The notes: generated from the letters alone by a model not told the origin. 64,000 nucleotides of DNA from Aliarcobacter lanthieri (GCF_013201625.1 NZ_CP053839.1:1736001-1800000), one strand, 5' to 3'. Shown: positions 17,836-27,919, numbered from the stretch's first letter. Translations and numbers: made by a program.

Positions 17836-18829
17836 ACAAAAGCCCTTTTGCCGTTTCTATAACTTTATTTTCATCAATTTCTTGAATTGAAAAATCAGTT
17901 CTATTTATTTTAAATGGATTTACAACACTAGAAGATTTTATAGTTTTATTTATACTTGTTGTGTAAGTATTTCTATATGCTGGAGTATTTCCAAAAAGTG
18001 TAATAGAAGGAATATTCAAAGCCCAAGCCATATGAGTAGGTCCTGTATCATTACCAATTACCAAATCAACTTTACTAACAATAGCTTTTAGATCATTCAA
18101 ATCCAACTTTGGTAAAACAATAGCCTTAGAATTTTTAGAAATAAACTCTGCAATTTGCTTTTCTTTTTCATTTCCCCAAGCAATTAAAAAACTTTCATCT
18201 AAACTAGAAGCTATTTTAGCAAACTTCTCTTTAGAATACATTTTAGTATCCCAACTAGCTCCAATAACTAATAAAATATTTTTTTTATTTTTTTTTAAAT
18301 ACTCATATATTATATTATTTTCATTTTTGTAAAATAAGAAGGCTTGTTTATCTAAGATTTCATCTTTAGATATTTCAAAATTCAAAGGTTCACTTAAAAT
18401 CTTACAATTTCTAAGTATTGCATTTTCATCATAAGGAATATCGATTTTTTTTGTATAAAAATATGAAGCTAGTTTTTCTCTTGTTGAATTTTTATTAAAT
18501 CCTGCTCTATTATTACCCAATAATCTTGCAACAATGGCAGATTTTATAAGTCCTTGAGCATCAATTATCAAATCATAAGAGTTTTTTCTAAACTTTTTTA
18601 AAAGTTTTATTTGATAGAAGATCTCTTTTTTATCTTTTTTGATACTTTTTAAATCTAGTTTGATTATATTTGAGATATGTGGATTATTTTCTAAAATATC
18701 ACCAAATGCATTTTCAACAAACCAATCAATTTGTATATTTGGATATTTTGCTTTGATAAATTGTAAAGCTATCATAGAATGAATTATATCACCCATTGCA
18801 GATAGCTTTATAATAGCTATTTTTTTCAT
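17828..18829 (-). CDS. waaC: Lipopolysaccharide heptosyltransferase I
   Basis: 333 aa, GT family 9. The N-terminus KIAIIKLSAMGDIIHSM is the WaaC signature (Gly-Asp for the acceptor loop). DAQGLIKSA is near residue 90 and GNDTGPTHMAWALNIPSITLFG near 260, matching the ADP-heptose site. It adds the first L-glycero-D-manno-heptose to Kdo2-lipid A in the cytoplasm. Stop and start overlap by 1 nt with gppA upstream and by 8 nt with htrB downstream. The neighbouring htrB and the second family 9 gene give good context for the WaaC rather than WaaF role. Confidence 0.92.
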   Translation of the reverse strand: MKKIAIIKLSAMGDIIHSMIALQFIKAKYPNIQIDWFVENAFGDILENNPHISNIIKLDLKSIKKDKKEIFYQIKLLKKFRKNSYDLIIDAQGLIKSAIVARLLGNNRAGFNKNSTREKLASYFYTKKIDIPYDENAILRNCKILSEPLNFEISKDEILDKQAFLFYKNENNIIYEYLKKNKKNILLVIGASWDTKMYSKEKFAKIASSLDESFLIAWGNEKEKQIAEFISKNSKAIVLPKLDLNDLKAIVSKVDLVIGNDTGPTHMAWALNIPSITLFGNTPAYRNTYTTSINKTIKSSSVVNPFKINRTDFSIQEIDENKVIETAKGLLYV

Positions 18830-20297
18830 TATAAAATCTCTAAGAATAAATCTTTAGGTGTTTCTAATTTCTCAATATATGATTTTATTAAAAAAGATTT
18901 ATTTGGTAAAGTTACTTTAAGTGTATCTTTTTCTAATAAGTAATCAACTTTAGGTCTTGAAAAATCTTGATTTACTGCAAGATTTAATGCAATCATAAAA
19001 GACATCCATTGCATATCTTCTAATTTTGGTAAAAGCCCTTGATATTCATCTAAATCTATTTGTTTTGGTAAAGATTTTTTAGAAAATTTAAGAGTATACG
19101 CAACTATAACTCTTGAAGTATGTAGAAAATCATAATTCAATCCACTTAGAATAAAATCAAAAGCATTATCATTAGATTTATAGAAGTTAAGTGTTGTTCC
19201 TATAGAATGTAGTTTTGAAGATACAACTAAAAGTGATTTAAACTTTTCATCAAGTTGATGAAAAGGTTGTAATATATCAAAAATATTTTTAGCATTATTA
19301 CCAAAATACGAACTCTGTTTTGGACAAATTTGGAATCTATCTAATAAACTTCGTACACTAACATTAAAATTTTCTGGAAATTTATGATTTGAATTTCTTA
19401 ATAAATCAGTAAGATAAACTCCCTCTCTTACTCCTACTCCAGAAGTTACAACAGTTTTTATTTTAAGTTCATCAATGATAGTTTTAAAAATAAATGTACC
19501 TTCTTTTATTGTATCAAATCTATCTTTTTTTACACCTAGTTCTTCTAGATCATCATTTGAATTAGCATTTAAGATATCTAAAAAAAGCCTACTTTCATCT
19601 TTTACTTTATATGTAAATCCATGAATTGCATCTAAAGGATATCTGTTTTTTTGCATAATCAATTTTGATAAAAATCTTATACTTCCACCAATACCAACAA
19701 CTTTAGAAGGTATTTCTAAACCTAAGTTAAAAACATTTTTTAAATTATCTAAAATATATTTTTTTGCACCATCAATATTGTTTTTATTAAAATATAGTTC
19801 TCGAAGTCTTACTGTTCCAATATTTAATGAAATAGATTTTAAGATTTTACCATTTTTTACAAAACAAAATTCTGTTGAACCACCACCAATATCAACAGTT
19901 ACAAAATCATCATCGTGAAGCAAATTTGATGTAGCAACCCCACCATAATATGCTTCTTTTTCACCATCAATAACTTTGATATTTAAACCTAAATCTTTTC
20001 TAACTCTATTTAAAAAAACTTTTGAATTAGGAGCATCTCTAAGTGCTGATGTTGCTACACAAAAAATTTTTCTTGATTTAAGTGCATTTGAAATATTTAA
20101 AAATGATTTTAATGACTCATAAGCTCTTTGCATAGGTATTTCTTGAAGATTACCACCATTTTCATAGCAACCTTCTGAAATTTTCACTCTACTTTTAGTT
20201 TCATTTATAAGACTAAAAGCAAAACGACTAGATTTTTCTAAAACAACCATCCTCATTGAATTTGAGCCAATGTCGATGATTGTTGTAATTTTTGACA

Positions 20298-20298
<1 letters not shown>
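18829..20298 (-). CDS. Ppx/GppA-family exopolyphosphatase / guanosine pentaphosphatase
   Basis: 489 aa. The sugar-kinase-like ATPase core shows TTIIDIGSNSMRMVV at the start, ATSALRDAPN, the DIGGGSTEF phosphate loop near residue 140 and GVGGSIRFLS-type glycine motifs near 205. The C-terminal 180 or so residues form the helical HD-like region of this family. It hydrolyses polyphosphate and/or pppGpp, so it links to stringent response. Sequence alone does not tell Ppx from GppA, so no symbol is given. It overlaps the ferredoxin and waaC genes by single bases, placing a stress enzyme at the head of the LPS operon. Confidence 0.88.
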
Positions 20299-20561
<263 letters not shown>

Positions 20562-20592
20562 CTAATATATAAAATATGTTTTGGAGTTATAC

Positions 20593-21327
20593 CTAAAAAT
20601 GATTAATAATTTCTTTAAAAAAATTAAATTTATCTTTATCTTTTGTAATAAATATTGTCATATTATCTTGATAAATATTTAAATCTTTACATATATAAAG
20701 CCCTGCTAGAACATCAAAATCTCGAACTTTACCTTTAAATAATACAAAATTATAGTCCATTGAATTTGCAAGACTTAATGCTGTTGCACCTAAACTCCTA
20801 AATTTAATATTTTGCTTATTTAAAGCCTTACAAATATCTGGATACTCATATGCTCTTTCAAAAATAGATATTTTACTTTTATCATTTTTAAATATTTCTT
20901 TTTCTTTCATATTTTGAAGACAAAAATATTTTATTTCATTTTCAAATGCTCTAAAAACAACTGTTTTTATAGACAGGTTTGCTACAAATCCTGCTACAAC
21001 AGCTTCTCCTTTTTTTAAAGCAACAGAAGTTCCAAAATATGGTAAATTTGAATAAAAATTATTACTTCCATCAAGAGGATCAATAACTATTGTGAATTCA
21101 CTATTATTATTTATAAAACCACACTCTTCACTAAAAATATTCCCAAAAATATTTAGATGTTTTATAAAGATATTTTCAAAAATCAAATCTATTTTTAATG
21201 AATTATCTCCACCAAAACCATTTATATTTGTATATTCAAAATCTTCTTTACTCAAATTTTGTTCTATATAATCCAAAATCTCTTTATTAGCCTTTAATAC
21301 AGATTGTATAAATAAATCTTTATTCAA
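20593..21327 (-). CDS. Inositol-monophosphatase-family phosphatase
   Basis: 244 aa, close to the usual 250-270. The two metal motifs are present: SEECG near residue 80 and IDPLDGSNNF near residue 97 (family form DPxDGTxNF), and a late DFDVLAGLYI near residue 205 supplies the third Asp. Family members dephosphorylate inositol phosphates, 3'-phosphoadenosine phosphates (CysQ) or sugar phosphates. The Leu and Ser variants in DPLDGSNNF make the exact substrate unclear. It overlaps the EI24 membrane gene by 8 nt, and CysZ-like plus CysQ-like pairing hints at sulfur metabolism, but this is inference only. Confidence 0.8.
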   Translation of the reverse strand: MNKDLFIQSVLKANKEILDYIEQNLSKEDFEYTNINGFGGDNSLKIDLIFENIFIKHLNIFGNIFSEECGFINNNSEFTIVIDPLDGSNNFYSNLPYFGTSVALKKGEAVVAGFVANLSIKTVVFRAFENEIKYFCLQNMKEKEIFKNDKSKISIFERAYEYPDICKALNKQNIKFRSLGATALSLANSMDYNFVLFKGKVRDFDVLAGLYICKDLNIYQDNMTIFITKDKDKFNFFKEIINHF

Positions 21328-22111
21328 AATTTACCTCTTCTTCTTTTCTTAATTTTATAAGTTCCATAAAATAAGCATTACTTAAATAAATTACATAAAA
21401 AACTGCAACAAAAAGTGTTATAAAAGGAACTGTTGATAAAAAGTATAAAGCCAAAGTTCTAAATCTAAAAGAACTAGAATTATCAACATAAATCTTATTA
21501 TATTCATCTTTACTCAATATTGTAGAACCTACATCAAAATTTAATAACTTATGAAAAAAATAATATAAAGGGAGATATAAAGCTATTATATTTATTATTG
21601 GAATAAAATATAAAGGAATAAACAAAATATATAATAAAATCATTACAAATACTGATTTAACAGCATTTATTATAGCATTTGTTACATTTCCAAATGGTTT
21701 TAATTTCAAATATGCATAATCTTTCTTATGTAAATTATCAACAATCATTGGAGTTAAAAATCCAATAATAAAAAGTGTTAAAATAACTGAAATATGAAAT
21801 ACAAAAATAGTTCCTATTGTGTAAAATAATATACCAGCTAACCAAGAAGTTATAGAGTATTTAAATAAGAATACAATAAAATAGATAAACCAAACTGCAT
21901 AAAATGGTGAACTTTCATCAATAATAACTTCTCCACCTTCTTGTGCAGTTTGAGCAATAGTTCTTAAAGTTTCTATTCCAAAACTTGCCATTCCAAAAAA
22001 TATTAAATATAAAATAATCATTGAAACAATCAAAGGAATTAAAGCTATTTTTAGCATTTTTGAATTAAAAAAATCTTTTACACTTTTTAATATAATTTCT
22101 GTTTCATTCAT
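21320..22111 (-). CDS. EI24/CysZ-like multi-pass membrane protein
   Basis: About 263 aa, starting MNETEIILKSVKDFFNSKM. The ATG at 22111 has AGGA 5 nt upstream; the longer in-frame start at 22144 lies deeper inside the radical SAM gene. Membrane segments are visible near residues 22-45, 80-110, 115-140, 165-200 and 220-250. Two conserved-looking EI24 patches stand out: the N-terminal amphipathic KSVKDFFNSKMLKIALIP and the central PFGNVTNAIINAVKS. CysZ in enterics imports sulfate; in Campylobacterota the family is uncharacterised. It overlaps genes on both sides by 8 nt, so it is translated with the IMPase and radical SAM genes. Confidence 0.78.
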   Translation of the reverse strand: MNETEIILKSVKDFFNSKMLKIALIPLIVSMIILYLIFFGMASFGIETLRTIAQTAQEGGEVIIDESSPFYAVWFIYFIVFLFKYSITSWLAGILFYTIGTIFVFHISVILTLFIIGFLTPMIVDNLHKKDYAYLKLKPFGNVTNAIINAVKSVFVMILLYILFIPLYFIPIINIIALYLPLYYFFHKLLNFDVGSTILSKDEYNKIYVDNSSSFRFRTLALYFLSTVPFITLFVAVFYVIYLSNAYFMELIKLRKEEEVNFE

Positions 22112-23024
22112 ATTTATCCTTTTCAAATCTTGTTCTATATTCACACTTTTGACAAAGTTCCTCTACTAAAATATTTTTTTTAAATCCACTTTTAATATCT
22201 TTAGCCCTTTGCGAATTTAAAATATCTTTAATAGAACTATTTTTAATATTTCCTAAATTCATCTTAGCATCTTTATCTAAACAGCAAGGGACAATATCTC
22301 CTGAAGCTAATATACCAAAATGTGAATCAAGTCCATAACAAAATCCAGTTTTTGAAACAAATTCATTTTGCAAACTTGGCCAATTAAAATATTCATCAAA
22401 GTTTATAAAAGTTTTTCTTGCAATTCTAATATTTTTTGGTTTTTCCTTATAAATATTATCTATATTTAAACATAAATTAAACTCTTTATTCAATATATCA
22501 AAAACTTTTTTATTAAATTCTTTTGCACTTTTTTCTTCATCTAAATTCCAAATTCTAAAATTTATAAAATATTCATGAATTTCTTTCTGTGCATATTTTA
22601 CAAATTCTATAATTGGACTTAAATACTCAGATAAACTTTTTTTATGAGAATTTGCATTATATGAGTTTATAGAGAAATTTATCTGTTTGATAGCATCATT
22701 CAATAATGTTTCATAATGCTTTTTTGAAATATTATTAGCAGTTGTTGTAATATTTACTTTCAAACTATTATTTTTACTAATATCCAAAAAATTATTTAAG
22801 TTTGACAAAACTAAAGGATCACCTACTATATGATACGCTAATTCATTTGTAAATTCTTTTAATTCTTGATTTATTCTAGAAAATAACTCTAAATCCATAG
22901 TTTTATTGGGAAGAGATTTGGGTGGGCAAAATGTACATTTTAAATTACAAATATTTGTAATTTCTATATGTACTTTTCTAAACTTCTTTATAGCTTTTCC
23001 TTTTATTTTTAGCAATTTTACCAA
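22104..23024 (-). CDS. Radical SAM / SPASM-domain protein
   Basis: 306 aa. The SAM-cluster motif is C-N-L-K-C-T-F-C near residue 27, the usual Cys-x3-Cys-x2-Cys. A C-terminal SPASM-like region has FCYGLDSHFGILASGDIVPCC and CQKCEYR, with Cys residues able to hold a second cluster. Family members modify peptides or sugars by radical chemistry. No precursor peptide, cyclophane or sactipeptide cassette lies beside it, so the substrate is open. The stop lies 6 nt after the secretin start direction, and the next gene (EI24) overlaps its end by 8 nt. Similar proteins are widespread as hypothetical radical SAM enzymes. Confidence 0.85.
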   Translation of the reverse strand: MVKLLKIKGKAIKKFRKVHIEITNICNLKCTFCPPKSLPNKTMDLELFSRINQELKEFTNELAYHIVGDPLVLSNLNNFLDISKNNSLKVNITTTANNISKKHYETLLNDAIKQINFSINSYNANSHKKSLSEYLSPIIEFVKYAQKEIHEYFINFRIWNLDEEKSAKEFNKKVFDILNKEFNLCLNIDNIYKEKPKNIRIARKTFINFDEYFNWPSLQNEFVSKTGFCYGLDSHFGILASGDIVPCCLDKDAKMNLGNIKNSSIKDILNSQRAKDIKSGFKKNILVEELCQKCEYRTRFEKDKYE

Positions 23025-23030
23025 AATTAT

Positions 23031-24479
23031 CTAAAAACCATTGTTTGAGTGCTGTTCAAAAAACTCTTTTATTCGTTTTTCATGTAAAGATTTTGAGTCT
23101 ATCTTATCTTCTTTATCTAGTACAACAACTTTTTCACTTTTATCTAAATATTTTAAAGACTCTTCTAAATACCTATCTTCTAAGTTTTTAAGTTCGGTTA
23201 ATTTATCTCTTATGTATGTTAAATCTTTATTTTTTGGAACTAGATAAGGAGTCACAATAATAACTAAATTATTTTTTCTATTTATATTTGTTTCATTTTT
23301 GAAAAGATTACCAACAACTGGAATATCACCTAAAACTGGAATTTTTTCTTCTACATTCTCACTTTTATTTTCTATTAATCCACCAATTATTACACTCTCA
23401 CCATTATTTAATATAGCTGTTGTATTTATCTCTTTTTTGTGAGTATCAGGATTATCCCCTACTCCAACTGATCTTAATTTTACACCTTCAAGTAAAGCAC
23501 TTATTTCTAATGATACTTTTTCATCACTTGCAACTCTTGGTTTTACTTTTAAAGTAAGTCCAACATCTTCTCTTTGATAATTTGTTCTTTCTGTCCCTCC
23601 ATCTGTTATGCTACTTGAAGTTTGAACAGATATTTTTTCTCCAACATAGATAAAACTTTCTTTATTATTGATAGCTAAAATTGATGGTTCTGAAACTATA
23701 TCAACAGCCCCTTGTTGCCTTAATAAATTTAAACTAGCACCTAAAGCTATTCCAGATTTTAAATTTAAATTTTTTATATCTATTCCAAGCAATGATATTG
23801 CATTATCTAATGCATTTGAACCACCATTTAAATTTGTAGAAATAGCTAAAATTCCATCACTTGAAGAATTGGCTTTTAAAATACCATAAGATAGACCTAT
23901 TTTATTGACAAGTTCATTATTTACTTCTATAATTTTAGCTTGAATATATACTTGAGCTTTTTGTTTATCTATATCATCTAAAAAAGTTATAAGTTTATTT
24001 AATTCAGTTTCAACTCCCATTAAAATTATTGAGTTAGATTCACTATCTAAAGTGACAACTGGTTTTGAATGTTCATTTTCAAAAATATTTTTATCTACTA
24101 AAGTTGTTAATATCTTTAATATATTCTCACCATCAACATTTTTTAATTCATATATTTTTGTTGAATAAGACTCTCTTTTTTGCTCTTTAATCTTTCCTAC
24201 TCTAAAAAAACTTCCCATGTCTTCTAAAATATACCCATTATCATCTAAAGTGATTTTTAAAATATTTAAAAGTTCATATTTATTCAAACTTCTATTTGAG
24301 ATAAAATTTACTTTCATATCAAGATTTTCAGATATTAATATGTCTTTATTAAGTATTTTAGAAGTAATTTTTATAAATTCGTTTATATTTAGATTCGAAA
24401 AGTTTATATTTATTTTATCACTTGAATAAACATTTGTTAAAATAAAAAAGATCAAAAAAGCCTTTAGCACCCCTATCAT
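23031..24479 (-). CDS. Type II secretion / competence secretin (GspD/CtsD-like)
   Basis: 482 aa, with a signal peptide (about residues 1-19), an N0/STN-like domain (residues 20-90), one N1-type domain with KIYELKN and LDDIDKQKAQVYIQAKIIEV, and the secretin core ending in PVLGDIPVVGNLFKNE and LVIIVTPYLV. It is shorter than GspD (650 aa) and close to Campylobacter CtsD (about 470 aa), the DNA-uptake secretin. It would form an outer-membrane ring for type IV-pilus-like or competence export/import. No other gsp/pil/cts genes are in the window, so it is an orphan here. The radical SAM gene follows 6 nt later. Confidence 0.85.
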   Translation of the reverse strand: MIGVLKAFLIFFILTNVYSSDKININFSNLNINEFIKITSKILNKDILISENLDMKVNFISNRSLNKYELLNILKITLDDNGYILEDMGSFFRVGKIKEQKRESYSTKIYELKNVDGENILKILTTLVDKNIFENEHSKPVVTLDSESNSIILMGVETELNKLITFLDDIDKQKAQVYIQAKIIEVNNELVNKIGLSYGILKANSSSDGILAISTNLNGGSNALDNAISLLGIDIKNLNLKSGIALGASLNLLRQQGAVDIVSEPSILAINNKESFIYVGEKISVQTSSSITDGGTERTNYQREDVGLTLKVKPRVASDEKVSLEISALLEGVKLRSVGVGDNPDTHKKEINTTAILNNGESVIIGGLIENKSENVEEKIPVLGDIPVVGNLFKNETNINRKNNLVIIVTPYLVPKNKDLTYIRDKLTELKNLEDRYLEESLKYLDKSEKVVVLDKEDKIDSKSLHEKRIKEFFEQHSNNGF

Positions 24480-24511
24480 AAAAGCTCCTCAATTAATAAG
24501 ATAAATGATAA

Positions 24512-25084
24512 TTAGTATATCTTAATTTCTCTTGGAAGTAAAGAAAAAATGTTATCAAATTCTTCTTTGGAAAGTTCGATTGTTAATTTCACATTTGTAC
24601 TAAAATCTTTATTTGTTATTCTAATATTGTGTTGATTCAATATATATTCTAATTGTCCTAGAATACTATATTCGCACTCTAATATATTTGATATTAACTT
24701 TTTATAAGTTTTAAACTCTGATATTTTTATAACTTCGTTTACACTATCAGAATATGCTCTTACAAGCCCACCTGTCCCTAACTTTGTACCACCAAAATAT
24801 CGTACAATTATTACTGCACTATTTATAATTTCTGAACCATTTAAAACAGAAAGTGATGGTTTTCCACTTGTTCCTCTTGGTTCTCCATCATCACTAGAGT
24901 TTTCTACAATTTGTTCAAACTCATTTAAATATCTATAAGCATATACAAAATGTACAGCTTTTATATGTTCAGTTCTTAATCTTTGCATAGTTTTTTCAAA
25001 ATCTAAATATGGAACCAAATAAGCTATAAATTTTGATTTTTTTTCTTCAATCGTTGCACTAAATTCATATTGTACAAATTTCAT
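24512..25084 (-). CDS. YigZ / IMPACT family protein (UPF0029)
   Basis: 190 aa, slightly short of the usual 200-205. The family signature SSDDGEPRGTSGKPSL lies near residues 63-78, followed by VIIVRYFGGTKLGTGGLVRAYSD. The N-terminal domain resembles ribosomal S5 domain-2-like folds, and the C-terminal 60 residues fit the ferredoxin-like DUF1949 domain. Eukaryotic IMPACT regulates GCN2, but the bacterial role is not established. It starts opposite the gene at 25213 across a 128-bp divergent spacer. The name is secure but the function is not. Confidence 0.9.
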   Translation of the reverse strand: MKFVQYEFSATIEEKKSKFIAYLVPYLDFEKTMQRLRTEHIKAVHFVYAYRYLNEFEQIVENSSDDGEPRGTSGKPSLSVLNGSEIINSAVIIVRYFGGTKLGTGGLVRAYSDSVNEVIKISEFKTYKKLISNILECEYSILGQLEYILNQHNIRITNKDFSTNVKLTIELSKEEFDNIFSLLPREIKIY

Positions 25085-25178
25085 CTTATATTTTTATACC
25101 TATGCCTAAAATTCAAATGATTTTATAATATTTAAAGTTAAGAGTGGATAACTATTATAAGATTTAAGTTAATATTGT

Positions 25179-25184
25179 TATAAT
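25179..25184 (+). promoter_or_regulatory. Putative -10 box for the 25213 gene
   Basis: A perfect TATAAT lies 28 bases before the ATG, with T/A-rich sequence and no clear -35, as usual for sigma-70 promoters of Campylobacterota. A ribosome-like AGGGG lies 9-13 nt before the ATG. Confidence 0.45.
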
Positions 25185-25212
25185 TTTTTAATAATTTTGA
25201 TAGGGGTATATT

Positions 25213-25668
25213 ATGCAAATTTCAAATAATTCAAATAATGTTTTAGACTCAGATCTTTACAATATTGATTCTACAAATAAAAAAGAGAACAAAGATAAAT
25301 TTGATTTATTCATGGAAAATAAGCAAAAAGAAAAAGCAAAACAGCAAGAGCAAGAAAATCTTCTAGAAAATATAGATTATATTGCAAGAACTGGATTTAC
25401 GAAGGATGAATTAGAATTAATTAATAATAAATTTGAAGAATTGCAAAAGAAAAGAGCAGAAAGTGGACATGTCCCACAAAATATAGAAGAAGTCTTAGCA
25501 AATCAAAAAGCTGATTTGCAAGCAGCAATTTATGAAGTTACAGGTAAAACAGTAAACTTAGATAAAGAATCTATTGAAAGTTTTATAAAAGGTCAAAATA
25601 CTACTGAATTTAAATCTATTTCTACTGATGAAAGTTTAAGATTAGTAGATGAATTTAAAAATAAATGA
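25213..25668 (+). CDS. Hypothetical protein, hydrophilic, coiled-coil-like
   Basis: 151 aa that I do not recognise. It has no signal peptide and no membrane segment. It is rich in Lys, Glu, Asn and Gln, with a Gln/Lys/Glu run near residues 35-50 (KQKEKAKQQEQENLLE) that should be helical and possibly coiled coil. The C-terminal half has predicted-helix patterns around FTKDELELINNKFEELQKKRAE. The stop overlaps the tlyA start in an ATGA, so it is translated with tlyA. In other epsilon-class genomes small proteins of this look occur near flagellar or tlyA genes, but that link is a guess. Confidence 0.7.
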   Translation: MQISNNSNNVLDSDLYNIDSTNKKENKDKFDLFMENKQKEKAKQQEQENLLENIDYIARTGFTKDELELINNKFEELQKKRAESGHVPQNIEEVLANQKADLQAAIYEVTGKTVNLDKESIESFIKGQNTTEFKSISTDESLRLVDEFKNK

Positions 25669-26372
25669 GATTGGACCTATACTTAACTAATAACTTTGAT
25701 ATTCAAAGTCGTAATAAAGCATGTGAACTTATTAAATCAAATAAAGTAAAATGTAATAATAAAATTTTAACAAAGCCATCATACATAGTAAATTCTAATG
25801 ATATTGTAGAGTTATTAGAAGAAGATTTTTATGTTTCAAGAGCAGCTTATAAACTAAAATACTTTTTAGATGATTTAAAACTAGATCTAAATCATAAAAT
25901 AGCCCTTGATATTGGGAGTAGTACTGGTGGATTTACTCAAATTTTATTAGAAAATAAAGTTTCAAAAGTAGTTTGTGTAGATGTAGGAAGTAATCAACTT
26001 CATCAAAGAATAAAAAATGATAATCGAATTGAATTTTTTGAAAATTGTGATATTAGAGATTTTAAAAATGATATTTGTTTTGACATTGTAACATGTGATG
26101 TATCTTTTATATCTATTTTAAATATTATAAATGCTATAAATTCACTCCAATTTAAAGAAATTGTAATTCTTTTTAAACCACAATTTGAAGTGGGAACAAA
26201 TGTAAAAAGGGATAAAAAAGGCGTTGTTAAAGATATTCAAGCCATACAAAAAGTAAAAGATGATTTTTTAGCATTTACTTTTAATTTAGGTTGGAAATTA
26301 AAATTTAATAATGTAAGTAAACTTCAAGGAAAAGAAGGAAATGAAGAGGAGTTCTTCTATTTTAGTAAATAA
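25665..26372 (+). CDS. tlyA: TlyA-family rRNA 2'-O-methyltransferase
   Basis: 235 aa, normal for the shorter TlyA type. An N-terminal S4 RNA-binding domain (residues about 1-60, RLDLYLTNNFDIQSRNKACELI) is followed by a Rossmann methyltransferase domain with LDIGSSTGGFTQILLE near residue 80 and KPQFEVG near 185. TlyA methylates cytidines of 16S and 23S rRNA, which affects capreomycin sensitivity, and it influences virulence in Campylobacter. It overlaps the upstream small gene by ATGA and ribF by 32 nt. The four genes from 25213 to cmoA look like one operon. Confidence 0.93.
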   Translation: MRLDLYLTNNFDIQSRNKACELIKSNKVKCNNKILTKPSYIVNSNDIVELLEEDFYVSRAAYKLKYFLDDLKLDLNHKIALDIGSSTGGFTQILLENKVSKVVCVDVGSNQLHQRIKNDNRIEFFENCDIRDFKNDICFDIVTCDVSFISILNIINAINSLQFKEIVILFKPQFEVGTNVKRDKKGVVKDIQAIQKVKDDFLAFTFNLGWKLKFNNVSKLQGKEGNEEEFFYFSK

Positions 26373-27180
26373 AGATAATATAGATTCTATAGCAATTGGT
26401 GGATTTGATGGTATGCATATTGCTCATCAACAATTATTTAATAATTTAACAAAAGATGGAGCAATCATAAGTATAGAAACTGGTTATGCAACTTTAACTC
26501 CAAAAAATTATCGTCAAGAATATACACCTTTCCCTATTTTTTATTATGATTTAAAAAATATAAAAGAATTAAATGGAGTAGAATTTATAAAACTTTTAAA
26601 AAATGATTTTAAAAATTTAAAAAAAATTATTGTTGGTTTTGACTTTTGCTTTGGAAAGGATAGAACCTGTACTGTAAATGATTTAAAAAAAGTTTTTGAT
26701 GGAGAGGTAGTAATAGTTTCTGAAATTAAATTAGATAATTTTCCAGTACATTCAAGATATATTAGAGAATTTTTATTAAATGGGGATATTGAAAAAGCAA
26801 ACAATTTTTTAGGGAAAGAGTACAAAATATATGGAAAACATATAGTTGGTCAAGGAATTGGTAAAAAAGAGTTTGTAGCAACTATAAATTTAAATGTAGC
26901 AGAATTTTTACTTCCACAAAGTGGAGTTTATATAACAAAAACTGTAGTTAATAATTATGAATATAATTCTATTTCATTTTTAGGTCATAGAGAAACAACT
27001 GATGGAAATTTTGCAGTAGAAAGTCATATTTTAAATATAGATGATTTGGAAGTAAAAGATGAAATAATTCAAATAAAATTTATAAAACAAATAAGACAAA
27101 ATAAAAAATTTAGTAGCTTTTTAGAACTAAAAAATCAAATTCTAGAAGATATAAATATTGCAAAAAAATATTTTTATTAA
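26341..27180 (+). CDS. ribF: Bifunctional riboflavin kinase / FAD synthetase
   Basis: 279 aa, shorter than the 310-aa Gram-negative norm but usual for Campylobacterota. The nucleotidyltransferase domain begins with IAIGGFDGMHIAHQQL (a form of the GxFDGxHxGH motif, with Ala replacing the second Gly). The riboflavin kinase domain is in the C-terminal half, with SGVYITK near residue 198 and SFLGHRETTDGN near 217. It makes FMN and FAD from riboflavin and ATP. The start is uncertain because it lies 32 nt inside tlyA. The later ribH gene (36486) serves the same pathway but is in another operon. Confidence 0.9.
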   Translation: MKRSSSILVNKDNIDSIAIGGFDGMHIAHQQLFNNLTKDGAIISIETGYATLTPKNYRQEYTPFPIFYYDLKNIKELNGVEFIKLLKNDFKNLKKIIVGFDFCFGKDRTCTVNDLKKVFDGEVVIVSEIKLDNFPVHSRYIREFLLNGDIEKANNFLGKEYKIYGKHIVGQGIGKKEFVATINLNVAEFLLPQSGVYITKTVVNNYEYNSISFLGHRETTDGNFAVESHILNIDDLEVKDEIIQIKFIKQIRQNKKFSSFLELKNQILEDINIAKKYFY

Positions 27181-27200
27181 ATTTTAGATAAAATATTAAG

Positions 27201-27908
27201 ATGATAGATAAAGTATTTAATAAAACAATTTCAAAACAGTTTGAGTTTGATGAAGAAGTAGCTAGTGTATTTGATGATATGCTAAATAGATCTGTTCCTT
27301 TTTATAAACAAATGCAAAAACTATCTATATCTTTTGCGAATAACTTTTTAGAAGAGAATTCTAAAGTTTATGATTTGGGTTGTTCAACTGCTTCTACTTT
27401 AATTGAACTTAGTAAAAGTAGCCAATATAATCTAAGTTTAGTTGGAATTGATAACTCAAAAGCTATGTTAGAACGTGCTAGTAAAAAATCAAAGGCATTT
27501 GGAGTTGAAATAGAGTTCTTAAATGCTGATATTTTTGATGTTGATTTAAAAGATGCTAAAGTTGTTCTTTCAAACTATACTTTACAATTTATTCGTCCAT
27601 TAAATAGAGAAAAGTTAGTAAAGAAGATTTATGATAGTTTAGAAGATAATGGAGTTTTTATATTTAGTGAAAAATTAGTTTCACAAAATAGTTTTTTAAA
27701 TAAACAATTTATAGATGAATATTATAGTTTTAAAAAAACTCAAGGATATAGTGAATTTGAAATTTCTCAAAAAAGAGAAGCTTTAGAAAATGTACTTATA
27801 CCTTACACTGAAGATGAGAATAAAAGAATGATAAAAGATGCTGGATTTAAGCATTGTGAAACAGTTTTCAAATGGGTAAATTTTGCTCTTTTTATAGCAA
27901 TAAAATAA
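27201..27908 (+). CDS. cmoA: tRNA uridine-5-carboxymethyl transferase-type CmoA (carboxy-SAM synthase)
   Basis: 235 aa, standard length. The SAM-binding [16 protein letters not shown] lies near residue 55, then [14 protein letters not shown], and LSNYTLQFI near residue 130, which is the CmoA-specific stretch. CmoA converts SAM and prephenate to carboxy-SAM, used by CmoB to make cmo5U at tRNA position 34. The window contains no cmoB. The gene begins 20 nt after ribF and ends just before the bcp ribosome site. Confidence 0.92.
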   Translation: MIDKVFNKTISKQFEFDEEVASVFDDMLNRSVPFYKQMQKLSISFANNFLEENSKVYDLGCSTASTLIELSKSSQYNLSLVGIDNSKAMLERASKKSKAFGVEIEFLNADIFDVDLKDAKVVLSNYTLQFIRPLNREKLVKKIYDSLEDNGVFIFSEKLVSQNSFLNKQFIDEYYSFKKTQGYSEFEISQKREALENVLIPYTEDENKRMIKDAGFKHCETVFKWVNFALFIAIK

Positions 27909-27919
27909 AGGAGAATTAT

